Counted from the stretch's first letter, positions 28,939 to 37,561 are shown. The stretch: 64,000 bases of DNA from Anaerolineae bacterium (GCA_019913005.1 JAIOHL010000242.1:1-64000), one strand, 5' to 3'. Numbers and translations: made by a program. The notes: a model not told the origin generated them from the sequence alone.

Positions 28939-29349
28939 ATGCGACGAACACAACGTTTAACCCGTAGCCTCCTTGACCGTGTATTGGGCGGCGTTTGCGG
29001 CGGATTAGGAACTTACATCGGTATCAGTCCTTGGTGGGTACGCATAACCTTTATTGCGCTGACCATCTTCACTATTGGCACGGGACTACTGCTCTATCTC
29101 ACCCTCTGGCTTGCCATCCCCGAACAAACATTAGGTGATATTCAGGGTATGACAGGTAGTTCACCGCGCCGCGTCAGCCCCGAAACACTGGTGCTGATTG
29201 GCGGGGGGATTATTTTGGTCGGCCTGTTGGTCTTGGCCTTTAATCTGGGGGTATTAAGCAATACCAACGGTGGGGCACTGCTGCCTTTTGCGATTATCCT
29301 GCTTGGCCTTACCCTATTGGCGCAGCAATTGAGGAGAGCCGCTCGGTGA
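28939..29349 (+). CDS. PspC-domain membrane protein
   Basis: A 136-residue protein. The N-terminal PspC domain (about 5-60) shows RVLGGVCGGLGTYIGISPWW and a membrane helix (about 36-62). Two more hydrophobic segments (about 82-103 and 113-130) follow. PspC proteins belong to envelope-stress responses. ATG 28939 is chosen; TTG 28930 would add three residues. The gene overlaps the next by 4 bp and the two probably form one membrane complex. Confidence 0.85.
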   Translation: MRRTQRLTRSLLDRVLGGVCGGLGTYIGISPWWVRITFIALTIFTIGTGLLLYLTLWLAIPEQTLGDIQGMTGSSPRRVSPETLVLIGGGIILVGLLVLAFNLGVLSNTNGGALLPFAIILLGLTLLAQQLRRAAR

Positions 29350-30272
29350 ATATCTCCCGCCCCAATTTCATGTGGCCCGTGCTGATTATCGGTATTGGTC
29401 TATTCTTGCTGCTGGTTCAAATAGAGATCGTTCCTGAAGCCATTGGTGATTTATTCATCCGATCATGGCCCATGCTGCTGGTCATTTTCGGTTTGAATAT
29501 TTTACTGGGGGGACGCATTCGTTATGCCAATTGGGTTATTTTGATCGCCTCGATTGTCTTGGTCGTCGTGGTTGGTAATCTGGCCTATGCCGAACGTCGA
29601 GGGGAATATCGCAACGATTACAAAGAATCGCGTCTCGAAGTTTTGCCCCCAGAAATTCAATCGCTCACAGTTGACATTGAAGTGAAGTCTACCCGCGCCA
29701 CCATCAGCGCTGCCCCCAGTGCCAGCCAGATTATCGCCCGTTTTGAAGGCAGCACTGAAAGCGATGTCAATATTGATTTGACGATTGATGGGACAACCGC
29801 CACCCTGACGATCACCGAAACCACTTCTGGCGTATTACCCAAATTAGATGAGGTCGGGCGGGGTACACTCAACGTCTATTTGCCAGCCAATGTGCCCATT
29901 GCGAATCTGCGCTATCTGGCTGACGACGGCGCGATGACGGTAGATTTACGTCCGTTGATCGTCCAAGTGCTGGATATTCAACTCAAGCGCGGCAATATGG
30001 CGCTGTATGTGCCAACGCAAGGGCAGATTTTGCAGGATGTTGTTCGGGTCGAAAATGGCAACCTCCATATGTTTGTGCCCGACAACGATACTTATCTTCG
30101 TCTAAGTCTGAGAGAGGGAGCGGAAAAACCGACCTTTGTGCCAGAATTGGAAGGTGCGCAGTATGAATTATTGGGGAGCGATTTATTAGTCCCCGGTATC
30201 GCCAATCCGCGTATCCTGCTGCGTGTGGAAGTGGATGGCACATTTACAATTGATTTTAGCGCCCCCGGCTAA
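29346..30272 (+). CDS. LiaF/toastrack-type membrane protein
   Basis: A 308-residue protein with a GTG start overlapping the pspC-like gene by 4 bp. The N-terminal part has three hydrophobic segments (about 10-26, 38-54 and 60-80) like the DUF5668/LiaF membrane module. The rest (about 95-308) is beta-rich and repetitive (VDIEVKSTRATISAAPSASQ), consistent with the DUF4097/toastrack beta-helix fold. Such proteins pair with PspC in envelope-stress sensing. The fold of the C-terminal half is inferred from pattern, not from a clear motif. Confidence 0.7.
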   Translation: MNISRPNFMWPVLIIGIGLFLLLVQIEIVPEAIGDLFIRSWPMLLVIFGLNILLGGRIRYANWVILIASIVLVVVVGNLAYAERRGEYRNDYKESRLEVLPPEIQSLTVDIEVKSTRATISAAPSASQIIARFEGSTESDVNIDLTIDGTTATLTITETTSGVLPKLDEVGRGTLNVYLPANVPIANLRYLADDGAMTVDLRPLIVQVLDIQLKRGNMALYVPTQGQILQDVVRVENGNLHMFVPDNDTYLRLSLREGAEKPTFVPELEGAQYELLGSDLLVPGIANPRILLRVEVDGTFTIDFSAPG

Positions 30273-30282
30273 AATTTTTTCG

Positions 30283-30311
30283 TTTACATTACCGAACAAA
30301 TATTCTATAAT
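30283..30311 (+). promoter_or_regulatory. Sigma-70-type promoter for the nadK-recN unit
   Basis: TTTACA (30283-30288) and TATAAT (30306-30311) are separated by exactly 17 bp, close to the ideal housekeeping promoter. It lies about 50 bp before the NAD kinase start and after the stop of the toastrack gene. Confidence 0.7.
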
Positions 30312-30360
30312 TTCTATACGAAGAGAAATTCTTCCATCACAATTCTTACATGAGGCGTTA

Positions 30361-31296
30361 ATGAAGATGGGCTATAATAGCCAATATTTGACCGATGCCC
30401 TAGAGGACAGCAATTTGGCAACTTTTGAACGTGTCGGTGTGTTGGCTCATCCTTCACGCTCCAATACCGCACTACTAGCTGAACGGATAGCCGATTCGCT
30501 TCGACAACGCGGTCTTGACGTGTGGGTGTTTACCGATTGGAACGCCGACAGAATTCGTCCCCATGTCAAAGATTCGGATATGGTGGTAGCCATTGGTGGG
30601 GATGGCGCCATGTTGCACACCGCACGGGTCTGTGCCCCTTTAGACGTCCCCATATTTGGCCTTAACGCTGGGTATCTCGGATTTTTGACTGAATCCAACC
30701 CAGAGCATTGGGAAGCCTCCTTAGGTCGGGTGCTGGACGGGGATTATTGGGTTGAAGAACGTATGATGATTATGGGCGAAATCTGGCAGGGGGGAATTTG
30801 CACTGGCATTGATGAAGCGCTGAATGATGTGGTGATTAGTCGTGGCGCGGTGGCGCGGTCAGTCCATCTGGAGACGTTTATCAATGACACATGGACAACC
30901 ACCTATAATGCTGATGGCCTCATTATTGCCACGCCGACTGGCTCCACCGCCTACGCCCTAGCGACTGGTGGGCCAATTCTGCCACCGGATTTACGCAATA
31001 TTCTGGTAACACCGGTTGCGCCCCATTTGAGCATGGATCGCTCACTGGTCTTATCTGAAAATTCGGTCATCAAGGTGGTGATTGCCCCGCGCAATTCTGC
31101 CCCGGAAGTCGTTGTTACGGTGGACGGGGAGGCCATCGCGCAAATCGGTGTAGATGATTCGGTCATTATTCGTGCCAGTCAAAAAACTAGTCGGTTTATC
31201 CGTCTGCGTGAAAAAGGCTATTTTTTTCGGTCACTCTTAGACCGACTTGAACCAAAGTTGGTATCGCGCAGCCAACGCGATTCAACCAATCAGTAA
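30361..31296 (+). CDS. nadK: NAD kinase
   Basis: A 311-residue cytosolic enzyme that phosphorylates NAD to NADP. Diagnostic motifs are MVVAIGGDGAMLHTAR (GGDG with catalytic Asp, about 74-89) and YNADGLIIATPTGSTAYALA (about 181-200). ATG 30361 is used because GAGG precedes it and a strong promoter lies just upstream; the frame is open from 30223 but that part overlaps the previous gene. A nearby ATG (30367) is also possible. It starts a probable unit with the following membrane protein and recN, a linkage common in bacteria. Confidence 0.93.
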   Translation: MKMGYNSQYLTDALEDSNLATFERVGVLAHPSRSNTALLAERIADSLRQRGLDVWVFTDWNADRIRPHVKDSDMVVAIGGDGAMLHTARVCAPLDVPIFGLNAGYLGFLTESNPEHWEASLGRVLDGDYWVEERMMIMGEIWQGGICTGIDEALNDVVISRGAVARSVHLETFINDTWTTTYNADGLIIATPTGSTAYALATGGPILPPDLRNILVTPVAPHLSMDRSLVLSENSVIKVVIAPRNSAPEVVVTVDGEAIAQIGVDDSVIIRASQKTSRFIRLREKGYFFRSLLDRLEPKLVSRSQRDSTNQ

Positions 31297-31316
31297 TAAA
31301 TGCGGAGTTTTTGTGA

Positions 31317-31823
31317 ATGGCTAATCCATTTGATCTAACGCAACGTGACGAAAGAATATTCTGCGGCAAGGCCAATTGCCCCGGTAGCACAGGCCTTAAA
31401 TGCTATCGCACAGGTGTACCCATCTGCATGAAATGTGCGGTCAAGACCCCTGTTGGCTATATCAGCAAAGAGTCCGCCCGTGAACAAGCCGATAAATATT
31501 TCAATATTGCCAGCTACGACTATATCATCGCCACCGTCGTCGCGTTTGGGTCACTCCTCGTCAGTGGGTTTGTATTGGTGCGATTTATTCCCTTTTTCTA
31601 TTTCATGTTCCTAATCGGCGGGGCGGTTGGCGGGGGCATTGCCGAAATTGTGTGGCGGGCTATCCGATATAAACGGGGACGCTATACGACCTATGCAGTA
31701 GGGACTGGCATGATTGCAGCCACGCTGGTCTTGATGTTATTCAGTCCAATCAATGGAATCATTTTTGGCGGGGTAGCGACGAGTGTGGCCTTAGGTCGCT
31801 TCCGTTTTCAGTTGCGTGTTTAG
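31317..31823 (+). CDS. Membrane protein with degenerate N-terminal zinc-finger motif
   Basis: A 168-residue protein. The N-terminal about 60 residues resemble the B-box-like zinc binding found in many Anaerolineae membrane proteins (FCGKANCPGS, LKCYRTGVPICMKCAVKTP). The place where a last cysteine pair is usual reads PVGYISKE, so the metal site may be incomplete. Three hydrophobic segments follow (about 70-90, 95-118 and 128-160). It lies between nadK (20 bp) and recN (30 bp) and is probably co-transcribed. Function is unknown. Confidence 0.7.
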   Translation: MANPFDLTQRDERIFCGKANCPGSTGLKCYRTGVPICMKCAVKTPVGYISKESAREQADKYFNIASYDYIIATVVAFGSLLVSGFVLVRFIPFFYFMFLIGGAVGGGIAEIVWRAIRYKRGRYTTYAVGTGMIAATLVLMLFSPINGIIFGGVATSVALGRFRFQLRV

Positions 31824-31853
31824 TATTGAATTGAGTAGGGGCAGAGACGGCTT

Positions 31854-33599
31854 ATGCTGGTTGAACTGCATATCAAAGATTTTGCCATCATTAACGAACT
31901 GCATTTGGAATTTGGCGAAGGATTTAACGTCATCACCGGGGAAACCGGCGCAGGTAAATCCATCCTGATTGATGCAGTCAACTTTGTATTGGGGGTAGGC
32001 AGCGGCAAAGATTTTATCCGCAGTGGCGCTCAACAAACCACTGTCGAGGCGTCTTTCCGTGTCCCGGATGTATTGCAAGCCCACATTCAGAGCTATCTGG
32101 ACGAAGAAGCCATCGAATATGACTCGTTGGCGGAACTGCACCTCGCCCGTGAATATCGCTCGAATGGGCGTAACGTGGCACGGGTAAATGGCAGTGTGTG
32201 TAAAGCGACCACTTACCGCGAAATTGGTGATTTGCTGCTCGATATTCATGGGCAAAACGAACACCTCTCCTTGCTCAATCCACGCCAGCATATTTACCTA
32301 TTGGATCGCTTTGCCGAACTGGAAAATGAGCGCCATGTTGTCACCACGTTGGTACGTAAATTCCAAACTGTCCACCGCGAAATGGAAGATTTACAGCATA
32401 ATGAAGCCGAACTTGCCCGCCGCATGGATATTTTGCAGTATCAGATAGATGAGATTCAAAATGCCAAGTTGCGTGCTGATGAGGAAGATCAACTACGCGA
32501 AGAAAGCAATCGGCTTGCCAATGCCGAAAAGCTGCGCGAGCATACCTTAGAAATCGAACGCCTGTTGTTTGGCGGCACACGCGGTACGCCCGGCGCGGTT
32601 GAACAGGTCAGCCAGACCGCCCTCTTGCTAGAAAAAGCGGTCAAATTTGATGCGGGTCTGCAAGATTTAACCGAACTTGCCGACAGTATCACGATTCAGG
32701 TGGAAGAATTTGCTCAGACGGTGCGCCGCTATGCCGAAAATATTGATTTGTCGCCGGGCCGGATTGATGAAGTCGAAATTCGTTTGCAGCAAATCACGAC
32801 GCTTAAACGTAAATATGGCGGTACGATTGAGGCCGTCCTCGAATTTGCCGAAAAAGCGCGGCGTGAACTCGACAATATCACCCACAGCGAAGAACGATTG
32901 GCGGAGTTGGAAGTTGAAGCCAACACGCTGCTGCATCAGGTGGGCGAGGCCGCCTATCGTTTGAGCCAGCACCGCAAAGTTGCCGCCGCACGTTTGAGCG
33001 CCGAAATCATGACCGAACTCAAAGACCTGCGCATGGAAGCCGCCCGTTTTGAGGTCGCCGTTGAACAGCAAGAAATGGTAGACGGTTGTTTTGTGGGCGA
33101 TGAACGTTTTGCCTTCGACCTCAACGGCATTGACCATGTGGAATTCATGATTTCGACCAACTTTGGGGAACCGATTATGCCTCTCGCCAAAATCGCCTCC
33201 GGTGGTGAAACGGCCCGTGCGATGCTGGCCCTGAAAAATGTGCTGACCAACGCCGACCACACCCCCACGCTGATTTTTGACGAGGTAGATCAAGGCATTG
33301 GCGGACGTTTAGGTATCGTGATTGGTGAAAAGTTGTGGCGTTTAACAGGCAGCCATCAAGTGTTGTGTGTCACCCACTTGGCCCAAGTCGCCAGCTTTGC
33401 CGATACACATTTTAAGGTGAGCAAACACGTCAGCGGCAGCCGCACCGTTACCGACATCGAGCGCCTGTACGATTCAGCCCGTGTCGAAGAAATCACCCAA
33501 ATGTTGGGGTCAGAAACGGAAAGCGCCCGTCTGAATGCCCATGAACTGTTGGGGCTGGCCCGGCAAACTAAGATGTCCCAACAAGTACGCCTATTGTGA
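31854..33599 (+). CDS. recN: DNA repair ATPase RecN
   Basis: A 581-residue SMC-like ATPase acting in double-strand break repair. Walker A is GETGAGKSILIDAVNFVLG (about 29-47). A helical coiled-coil arm (about 150-370, for example EDEDQLREESNRLANAEKLR-like heptads) separates the head halves. The ABC signature region IASGGETARAMLALKN and Walker B LIFDEVDQGIGGRLG follow, then the switch His in VLCVTHLAQVASFAD. Length is slightly above the typical 550. It follows nadK and a membrane protein and precedes recF, so replication-repair genes cluster here. Confidence 0.95.
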   Translation: MLVELHIKDFAIINELHLEFGEGFNVITGETGAGKSILIDAVNFVLGVGSGKDFIRSGAQQTTVEASFRVPDVLQAHIQSYLDEEAIEYDSLAELHLAREYRSNGRNVARVNGSVCKATTYREIGDLLLDIHGQNEHLSLLNPRQHIYLLDRFAELENERHVVTTLVRKFQTVHREMEDLQHNEAELARRMDILQYQIDEIQNAKLRADEEDQLREESNRLANAEKLREHTLEIERLLFGGTRGTPGAVEQVSQTALLLEKAVKFDAGLQDLTELADSITIQVEEFAQTVRRYAENIDLSPGRIDEVEIRLQQITTLKRKYGGTIEAVLEFAEKARRELDNITHSEERLAELEVEANTLLHQVGEAAYRLSQHRKVAAARLSAEIMTELKDLRMEAARFEVAVEQQEMVDGCFVGDERFAFDLNGIDHVEFMISTNFGEPIMPLAKIASGGETARAMLALKNVLTNADHTPTLIFDEVDQGIGGRLGIVIGEKLWRLTGSHQVLCVTHLAQVASFADTHFKVSKHVSGSRTVTDIERLYDSARVEEITQMLGSETESARLNAHELLGLARQTKMSQQVRLL

Positions 33600-33609
33600 T
33601 TATTTTTGC

Positions 33610-33634
33610 AGGGGGCAGTCGAAAAATGCCCCTT
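33610..33634 (+). terminator. Hairpin between recN and recF
   Basis: AGGGGGCA pairs with TGCCCCTT (one G-T pair) around a 9-nt loop, 10 bases after the recN stop. The following GTTACT is only partly T-rich, so it may be a weak terminator or processing site. Confidence 0.45.
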
Positions 33635-33654
33635 GTTACTAACCCTGAAACCTC

Positions 33655-34875
33655 ATGCACATCGAGCATTTGTCCCTCAAGAATTTTCGCAACTACATCC
33701 GCCTTGAGTTGTCATTAACACAGGGCGCGGTAGTGATTCACGGAGCAAATGCTCAAGGCAAAACCAGCCTGCTCGAAGCCATTTATTATCTTGCCACCAG
33801 CAGTTCCCCGTATACCAATTCGGATCGGCAGTTGATGAATTGGAATATGGATGGCGAATTTATGCCGTTCACACAGGTCGGCGCGGATATTATTCTGTCC
33901 AGCCATGTCATGAATCACGCCGAAATAATCCTATTTAAAGATCAGACCCCCGATGGTGGCGAACGTTTCCGCAAAGAGGTCAAAATCAATGGAGTATCGC
34001 GGCGCGGGTCGGATTTGTTGGGTCTGCTGGCGGTGGTGATGTTTTTGCCACAGGATATGTCTTTGGTCGAAGGCCCACCCGCTGGACGCCGCCGCTATCT
34101 CGACATCGCTCTTTGCCAGACCGACAACGCCTATTCGCAAGCCCTTAGCACCTTTGAAAAAGCCCTGACCCAGCGTAATGCCCTGTTACGCCGCATCGGG
34201 GATGGTTTTGCCTCACCTACTGAATTGGAATATTGGGATGTGCAGATCGCCGAGGCTGCCGGGATTTTGATTGCAGGCCGCCAGCGCTTTATCCGTGAAT
34301 TGGAACGTTTGGCCCAACGAGTACATCGGGATTTAAGTGGTCGTTTAGAAGATTTGGAATTGGCCTATCAACCCAGTTTTGAGCCGACCTTTGAGGGGGA
34401 TGGTCAGCGGTCATTTAACGCACTCGGCCTCGATTTGCACCGCCAACTTCCCCCTGAAGACATCGTGCCGCAATATCGTGAAGCATTGGTGACTTCGCGC
34501 AGCGATGAAATCACACGCGGCATGACCCTGATTGGCCCGCAGCGTGATGAAATGCGCTTTTTGGTCAATGGGCGTGATTTAGGCACTTATGGCTCACGTG
34601 GACAGACCCGCACAGGGATATTGGCCCTTAAATTAGCCGAACTAGAATGGATGCACCGCACCCTGAATGAATGGCCCGTACTGCTGTTGGATGAAGTATT
34701 TGCTGAATTGGACGCTGATCGCCGCAGTTATCTCATAGACCGTATCAAAGATGTGAACCAAGTGCTGCTTACCACTACCGAGATTTCTACCCTTGCCCCT
34801 GAATTTCTGCACAAGGCGGCGTTATGGCAGGTGCGCGACGGTCAAATCACGATTGTGGAAGCAAGGGGCGCTTAG
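33655..34875 (+). CDS. recF: DNA replication and repair protein RecF
   Basis: A 406-residue ABC-type ATPase that helps load RecA at gaps. Walker A is IHGANAQGKTSLLEAIYYLA (about 28-47). The N terminus MHIEHLSLKNFRNY is typical, the signature region is TYGSRGQTRTGILALKLAEL, and Walker B is PVLLLDEVFAELDADRRSYL. Length is a little above the usual 360-380. Its 3' end overlaps the convergent rsmG by 29 bp. The usual partners dnaA, dnaN and gyrB are not in the window. Confidence 0.95.
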   Translation: MHIEHLSLKNFRNYIRLELSLTQGAVVIHGANAQGKTSLLEAIYYLATSSSPYTNSDRQLMNWNMDGEFMPFTQVGADIILSSHVMNHAEIILFKDQTPDGGERFRKEVKINGVSRRGSDLLGLLAVVMFLPQDMSLVEGPPAGRRRYLDIALCQTDNAYSQALSTFEKALTQRNALLRRIGDGFASPTELEYWDVQIAEAAGILIAGRQRFIRELERLAQRVHRDLSGRLEDLELAYQPSFEPTFEGDGQRSFNALGLDLHRQLPPEDIVPQYREALVTSRSDEITRGMTLIGPQRDEMRFLVNGRDLGTYGSRGQTRTGILALKLAELEWMHRTLNEWPVLLLDEVFAELDADRRSYLIDRIKDVNQVLLTTTEISTLAPEFLHKAALWQVRDGQITIVEARGA

Positions 34876-35578
34876 AGGGTGTCCCTGCCTGACGGGGATA
34901 TTGGGCAGGCGTCGGGCGTATTTTTTCCATCACAACCAAATAATGGGCCTCTTCAACCCCCGGCAGTTCCACCCGATGATTCGCCGTCACCTTGCCACCA
35001 AGGGTTTTTAGGGCATAGGCCGCCTCGTCAATTTCCCGTGCTGCACTTTCCCCTTTCATCGCCACGCATATTCCCCCAACCTTACATAGGGGCAGCAGAT
35101 ATTCGGCCAAAACGGGCAGATGGGCCACTGCGCGGGCCACCACGACATCCTGTTTTTCGCGGTATGCCCTATTCTGTCCGGCATCCTCAACGCGGGAGGT
35201 CACAACCTGTACATTCGATAATTGCAGTGTTTCGACCATATGCGACAAAAAGGCTGTTTTTTTGCCCACCGAGTCCATCAGGGTGAGTCCAATATCCGGG
35301 CGGATAATCTTTAAGACAAGGCCGGGAAACCCTGCCCCTGTGCCAACATCTATCAGTCGCGCCCTTTGCGGGATTTGGATATGCCCCAGCAGTGAAATTG
35401 AATCGAGGAAATGGCGCGTTTCGACGGCATCGGGGTCAGTGATGGCGGTCAAGTTGGCACGGTTTTCGTTCCAATCGAGCATCTCACGGGCATAAATCGC
35501 CAGTTGTTCGATGATGGCGGGGGACAATTCGACGCCGAATTTTTGGACGGCATATTCGGCAAGGCGTTGGGGTTGCAC
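34847..35578 (-). CDS. rsmG: 16S rRNA (guanine(527)-N(7))-methyltransferase
   Basis: A 243-residue SAM-dependent methyltransferase of the GidB family that modifies G527 of 16S rRNA. Motif I is LIDVGTGAGFPGLVLKI (about 76-92), followed by LTLMDSVGKKTAFL and VVVARAVAHLPVLAEYLLPL. It overlaps the convergent recF by 29 bp at the 3' ends. The last about 15 residues (AQYPRQAGTPSKRPLL) are an extra tail. It lies 6 bp after the DUF2442 gene on the same strand. Confidence 0.95.
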   Translation of the reverse strand: MQPQRLAEYAVQKFGVELSPAIIEQLAIYAREMLDWNENRANLTAITDPDAVETRHFLDSISLLGHIQIPQRARLIDVGTGAGFPGLVLKIIRPDIGLTLMDSVGKKTAFLSHMVETLQLSNVQVVTSRVEDAGQNRAYREKQDVVVARAVAHLPVLAEYLLPLCKVGGICVAMKGESAAREIDEAAYALKTLGGKVTANHRVELPGVEEAHYLVVMEKIRPTPAQYPRQAGTPSKRPLLPQS

Positions 35579-35584
35579 TACGAT

Positions 35585-35866
35585 TTATGCCTCTTGTTTG
35601 GCAATGATTTGGGGCTTCGGCGGATGGTTGCCAGCCAACATACCACGCACCGACAAATCCTCATCTAGTAAAGGCCAATGGATTCCGCTGAAACCGAGTT
35701 CAACCACTGTCAATTCTTCGGGAGCGGCTTCTTTTAGACGCGGATACCAGTCCAGTGGAGTAGCAATTACACGCCCATCCTGCAAGGTCACTTTTAGAAA
35801 ATCATCGCTGATTTCAACGGCAATTGGGCGATCTTCTTCACGGGGCATCTGGTTATGCTCATCCAT
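35585..35866 (-). CDS. DUF2442 family protein
   Basis: From ATG 35866 this is a 93-residue protein. The core IAVEISDDFLKVTLQDGRVI, then PLDWYPRLKEA, is the recognisable DUF2442 pattern. DUF2442 genes often sit directly beside DUF4160 genes; here the start is 4 bp after the DUF4160 stop, and GAGGA within the end of that gene serves as ribosome binding site. The pair is often regarded as toxin-antitoxin-like, but function is unproven. With the DUF4160 partner broken, this one may be a solitary survivor. It ends 6 bp before rsmG. Confidence 0.8.
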   Translation of the reverse strand: MDEHNQMPREEDRPIAVEISDDFLKVTLQDGRVIATPLDWYPRLKEAAPEELTVVELGFSGIHWPLLDEDLSVRGMLAGNHPPKPQIIAKQEA

Positions 35867-35870
35867 TAAA

Positions 35871-36107
35871 TTAGTCCTCGAAATACTCTTCCCATGCTTC
35901 AATTATATAAGCAAGGTTGTCCTGTATGTGCCGCTCAATTTGTTTGAGTTTTCACTCATTGAAACCTCGATTCCATGCCAATTGGAGAGGTTCTAGCCAG
36001 AATTTGGCCTCATTGTCGTCAGCCCGAACATGCACGTGCTTGGGTTCATCATTTTCGTTTGAGTAGAAGAAGAAGCGGTATGGGCCAATCCGCATCACAG
36101 TAGGCAT
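35871..36107 (-). pseudogene. DUF4160 family gene with an in-frame TGA
   Basis: From ATG 36107 the frame reads MRIGPYRFFFYSNENDEPKH, then VHVRADDNEAKFWLEPLQLA and NRGFNE, then TGA at 35954-35952. The same frame continues as KLKQIERHIQDNLAYIIEAW and EEYFED before TAA at 35871-35873. The 78 residues on both sides of the TGA match a full-length DUF4160 protein, so this is a single nonsense change and not a frameshift. The truncated 51-residue product would lack the C-terminal helix. No selenocysteine element is expected here, so it is best seen as a recent pseudogene. Confidence 0.8.
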
Positions 36108-36147
36108 CTAAAAGTGATTCTCCCAAAAACCATAAGTATCAAAATTT

Positions 36148-36188
36148 GGCGGGCGTGGTTCTGTATTTTATACGTCCCCATACCCGCC
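36148..36188 (-). terminator. Terminator at the end of the fabG-tatC operon
   Basis: GGCGGGCGTGG (36148-36158) pairs with CCCCATACCCGCC (ending 36188) in an 11-bp stem with one mismatch and one G-T pair. On the minus strand AAATTTTGATAC follows. It lies 20 bases past the stop of the cDPG-synthetase-like gene. Confidence 0.6.
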
Positions 36189-36207
36189 GTACTTTCTTCA
36201 ATTCACG

Positions 36208-37533
36208 TTATTTTTTGCGACCAAATTTGGCTTCAAGGACATCCAACAAAGTGGGTTGACCGATTTCCTGCAATTCATAGCGCACGCGCAGCATCGGCTT
36301 GTTGGCTTCCAGAATCCGCCCCAAGTCAATCGGCGTACCGACGACGACTATATCCGCATCGGTGCGGTTGATGGTTTCTTCGAGGTCATCGCGTTGGGCA
36401 TCACCATACCCCATCGCGGGGAGCAGCGTGCCAATCTTGGGATAATGCTCAAACGTCTCGGTGATGCTCCCGACGGTATAGGGACGCGGATCAACAATCG
36501 TGCCTGCCCCAAATTTCTGCGCGGCGACAATCCCTGCCCCATATTTCATTTCACCATGTGTCAGCGTTGGGCCATCTTCCACCACCAATACGCGCTTACC
36601 CCGAATCATGTCCGAATTTTCAACAAAAATTGGTGAGGCGGCTTCGATCATAATCGCATCGGGATTCAGGGCGAAAATGGATTCGCGCACCTTTGCAATG
36701 CCTTCGGGTGACGCAGTATCCACTTTATTGATAATGACCACATCCGCCGAACGTAGATTCGCTTCACCGGGATGGTAACTCACCTCATGACCGGGGCGAT
36801 GGGGGTCAACCAAGACGATATGAATATCCGGCAGATAGAAGGGCAGGTCGTTGTTCCCGCCGTCCCACAACACAATGTCGGCTTCTTTTTCGGCCTCGCG
36901 CAGAATTCGCTCATAATCCACGCCTGCAAACACGACCACGCCGTTGTCAATATGTGGCTCGTATTCTTCGCGTTCTTCGATGGTGACTTGGTGATAATCA
37001 AGGTCTTTGTAATCACCAAAACGCTGCACAGCTTGTTTCGCCAGATCACCATACGGCATGGGGTGACGCACGGCGGCAACTTTATAACCGAGTTCACGCA
37101 AGGCACGGCTAACCGCACGGGTCGTTTGACTTTTGCCAACACCTGTGCGAACAGCACCAATGCTGACGACAGGCTTGGTGCTTTTAACTTGGGTATCTTT
37201 GGTGCCAAGCAGTCGGAAATTGGCTCCGGCAGCCAAAACCAGACTGGCTTTGTGCATAACATACTCGTGTGGCACGTCCGAATAGGCAAAAACGACCTCA
37301 TCTACCCTCAATTGGTGGATAAGGTCGCGTAATTCCTCTTCGGCGTAAATCGGGATGCCTTTGGGATAGAGTTTTCCGGCGAGTTCTGGGGGATAAACTC
37401 GGCCTTCAATATCGGGAATCTGGGTTGCCGTAAAAGCGACCACCTCATATTGGTCGTTGTCACGGAACACCATATTAAAATTATGAAAGTCGCGTCCGGC
37501 GGCTCCCATAATCAAGACTTTGGTTTTACTCAT
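36208..37533 (-). CDS. Cyclic 2,3-diphosphoglycerate synthetase-like P-loop protein
   Basis: A 441-residue protein. The N terminus is Rossmann-like (VLIMGAAGRDFHNFNMVFRD). A P-loop NTPase core follows, with Walker A SIGAVRTGVGKSQTTRAVSR (about 124-143), VLWDGGNNDLPFYLPDIHIV (about 222-241) and VVIINKVDTASPEG (NKxD-type guanine-recognition motif). This layout matches the family of cyclic 2,3-diphosphoglycerate synthetase, known from thermophilic methanogens. In bacteria the biochemical role is not established, so the name gives family and not proven function. It is 28 bp after tatC and ends the operon. Confidence 0.75.
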   Translation of the reverse strand: MSKTKVLIMGAAGRDFHNFNMVFRDNDQYEVVAFTATQIPDIEGRVYPPELAGKLYPKGIPIYAEEELRDLIHQLRVDEVVFAYSDVPHEYVMHKASLVLAAGANFRLLGTKDTQVKSTKPVVSIGAVRTGVGKSQTTRAVSRALRELGYKVAAVRHPMPYGDLAKQAVQRFGDYKDLDYHQVTIEEREEYEPHIDNGVVVFAGVDYERILREAEKEADIVLWDGGNNDLPFYLPDIHIVLVDPHRPGHEVSYHPGEANLRSADVVIINKVDTASPEGIAKVRESIFALNPDAIMIEAASPIFVENSDMIRGKRVLVVEDGPTLTHGEMKYGAGIVAAQKFGAGTIVDPRPYTVGSITETFEHYPKIGTLLPAMGYGDAQRDDLEETINRTDADIVVVGTPIDLGRILEANKPMLRVRYELQEIGQPTLLDVLEAKFGRKK

Positions 37534-37561
37534 GGGGATATTGGCTCCTAAATAGTGAAAC

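Noticed and set aside
32667-33293. 208-residue open frame opposite recN
   Set aside because: recN is certain on the other strand and the antisense product shows no family pattern.
34847-34875. 29-bp overlap of recF and rsmG as an annotation error
   Set aside because: Both C termini read naturally to their stops; convergent overlaps of this size are normal in dense genomes, and the 11163-11166 overlap is similar.
35952-35954. Selenocysteine reading of the TGA in the DUF4160 gene
   Set aside because: DUF4160 has no redox Cys at this place and no selenoprotein genes are in view; a nonsense mutation is simpler.
36772-37332. 186-residue open frame opposite the cDPG-synthetase-like gene
   Set aside because: Antisense shadow; the minus-strand gene has clear P-loop motifs and operon context.
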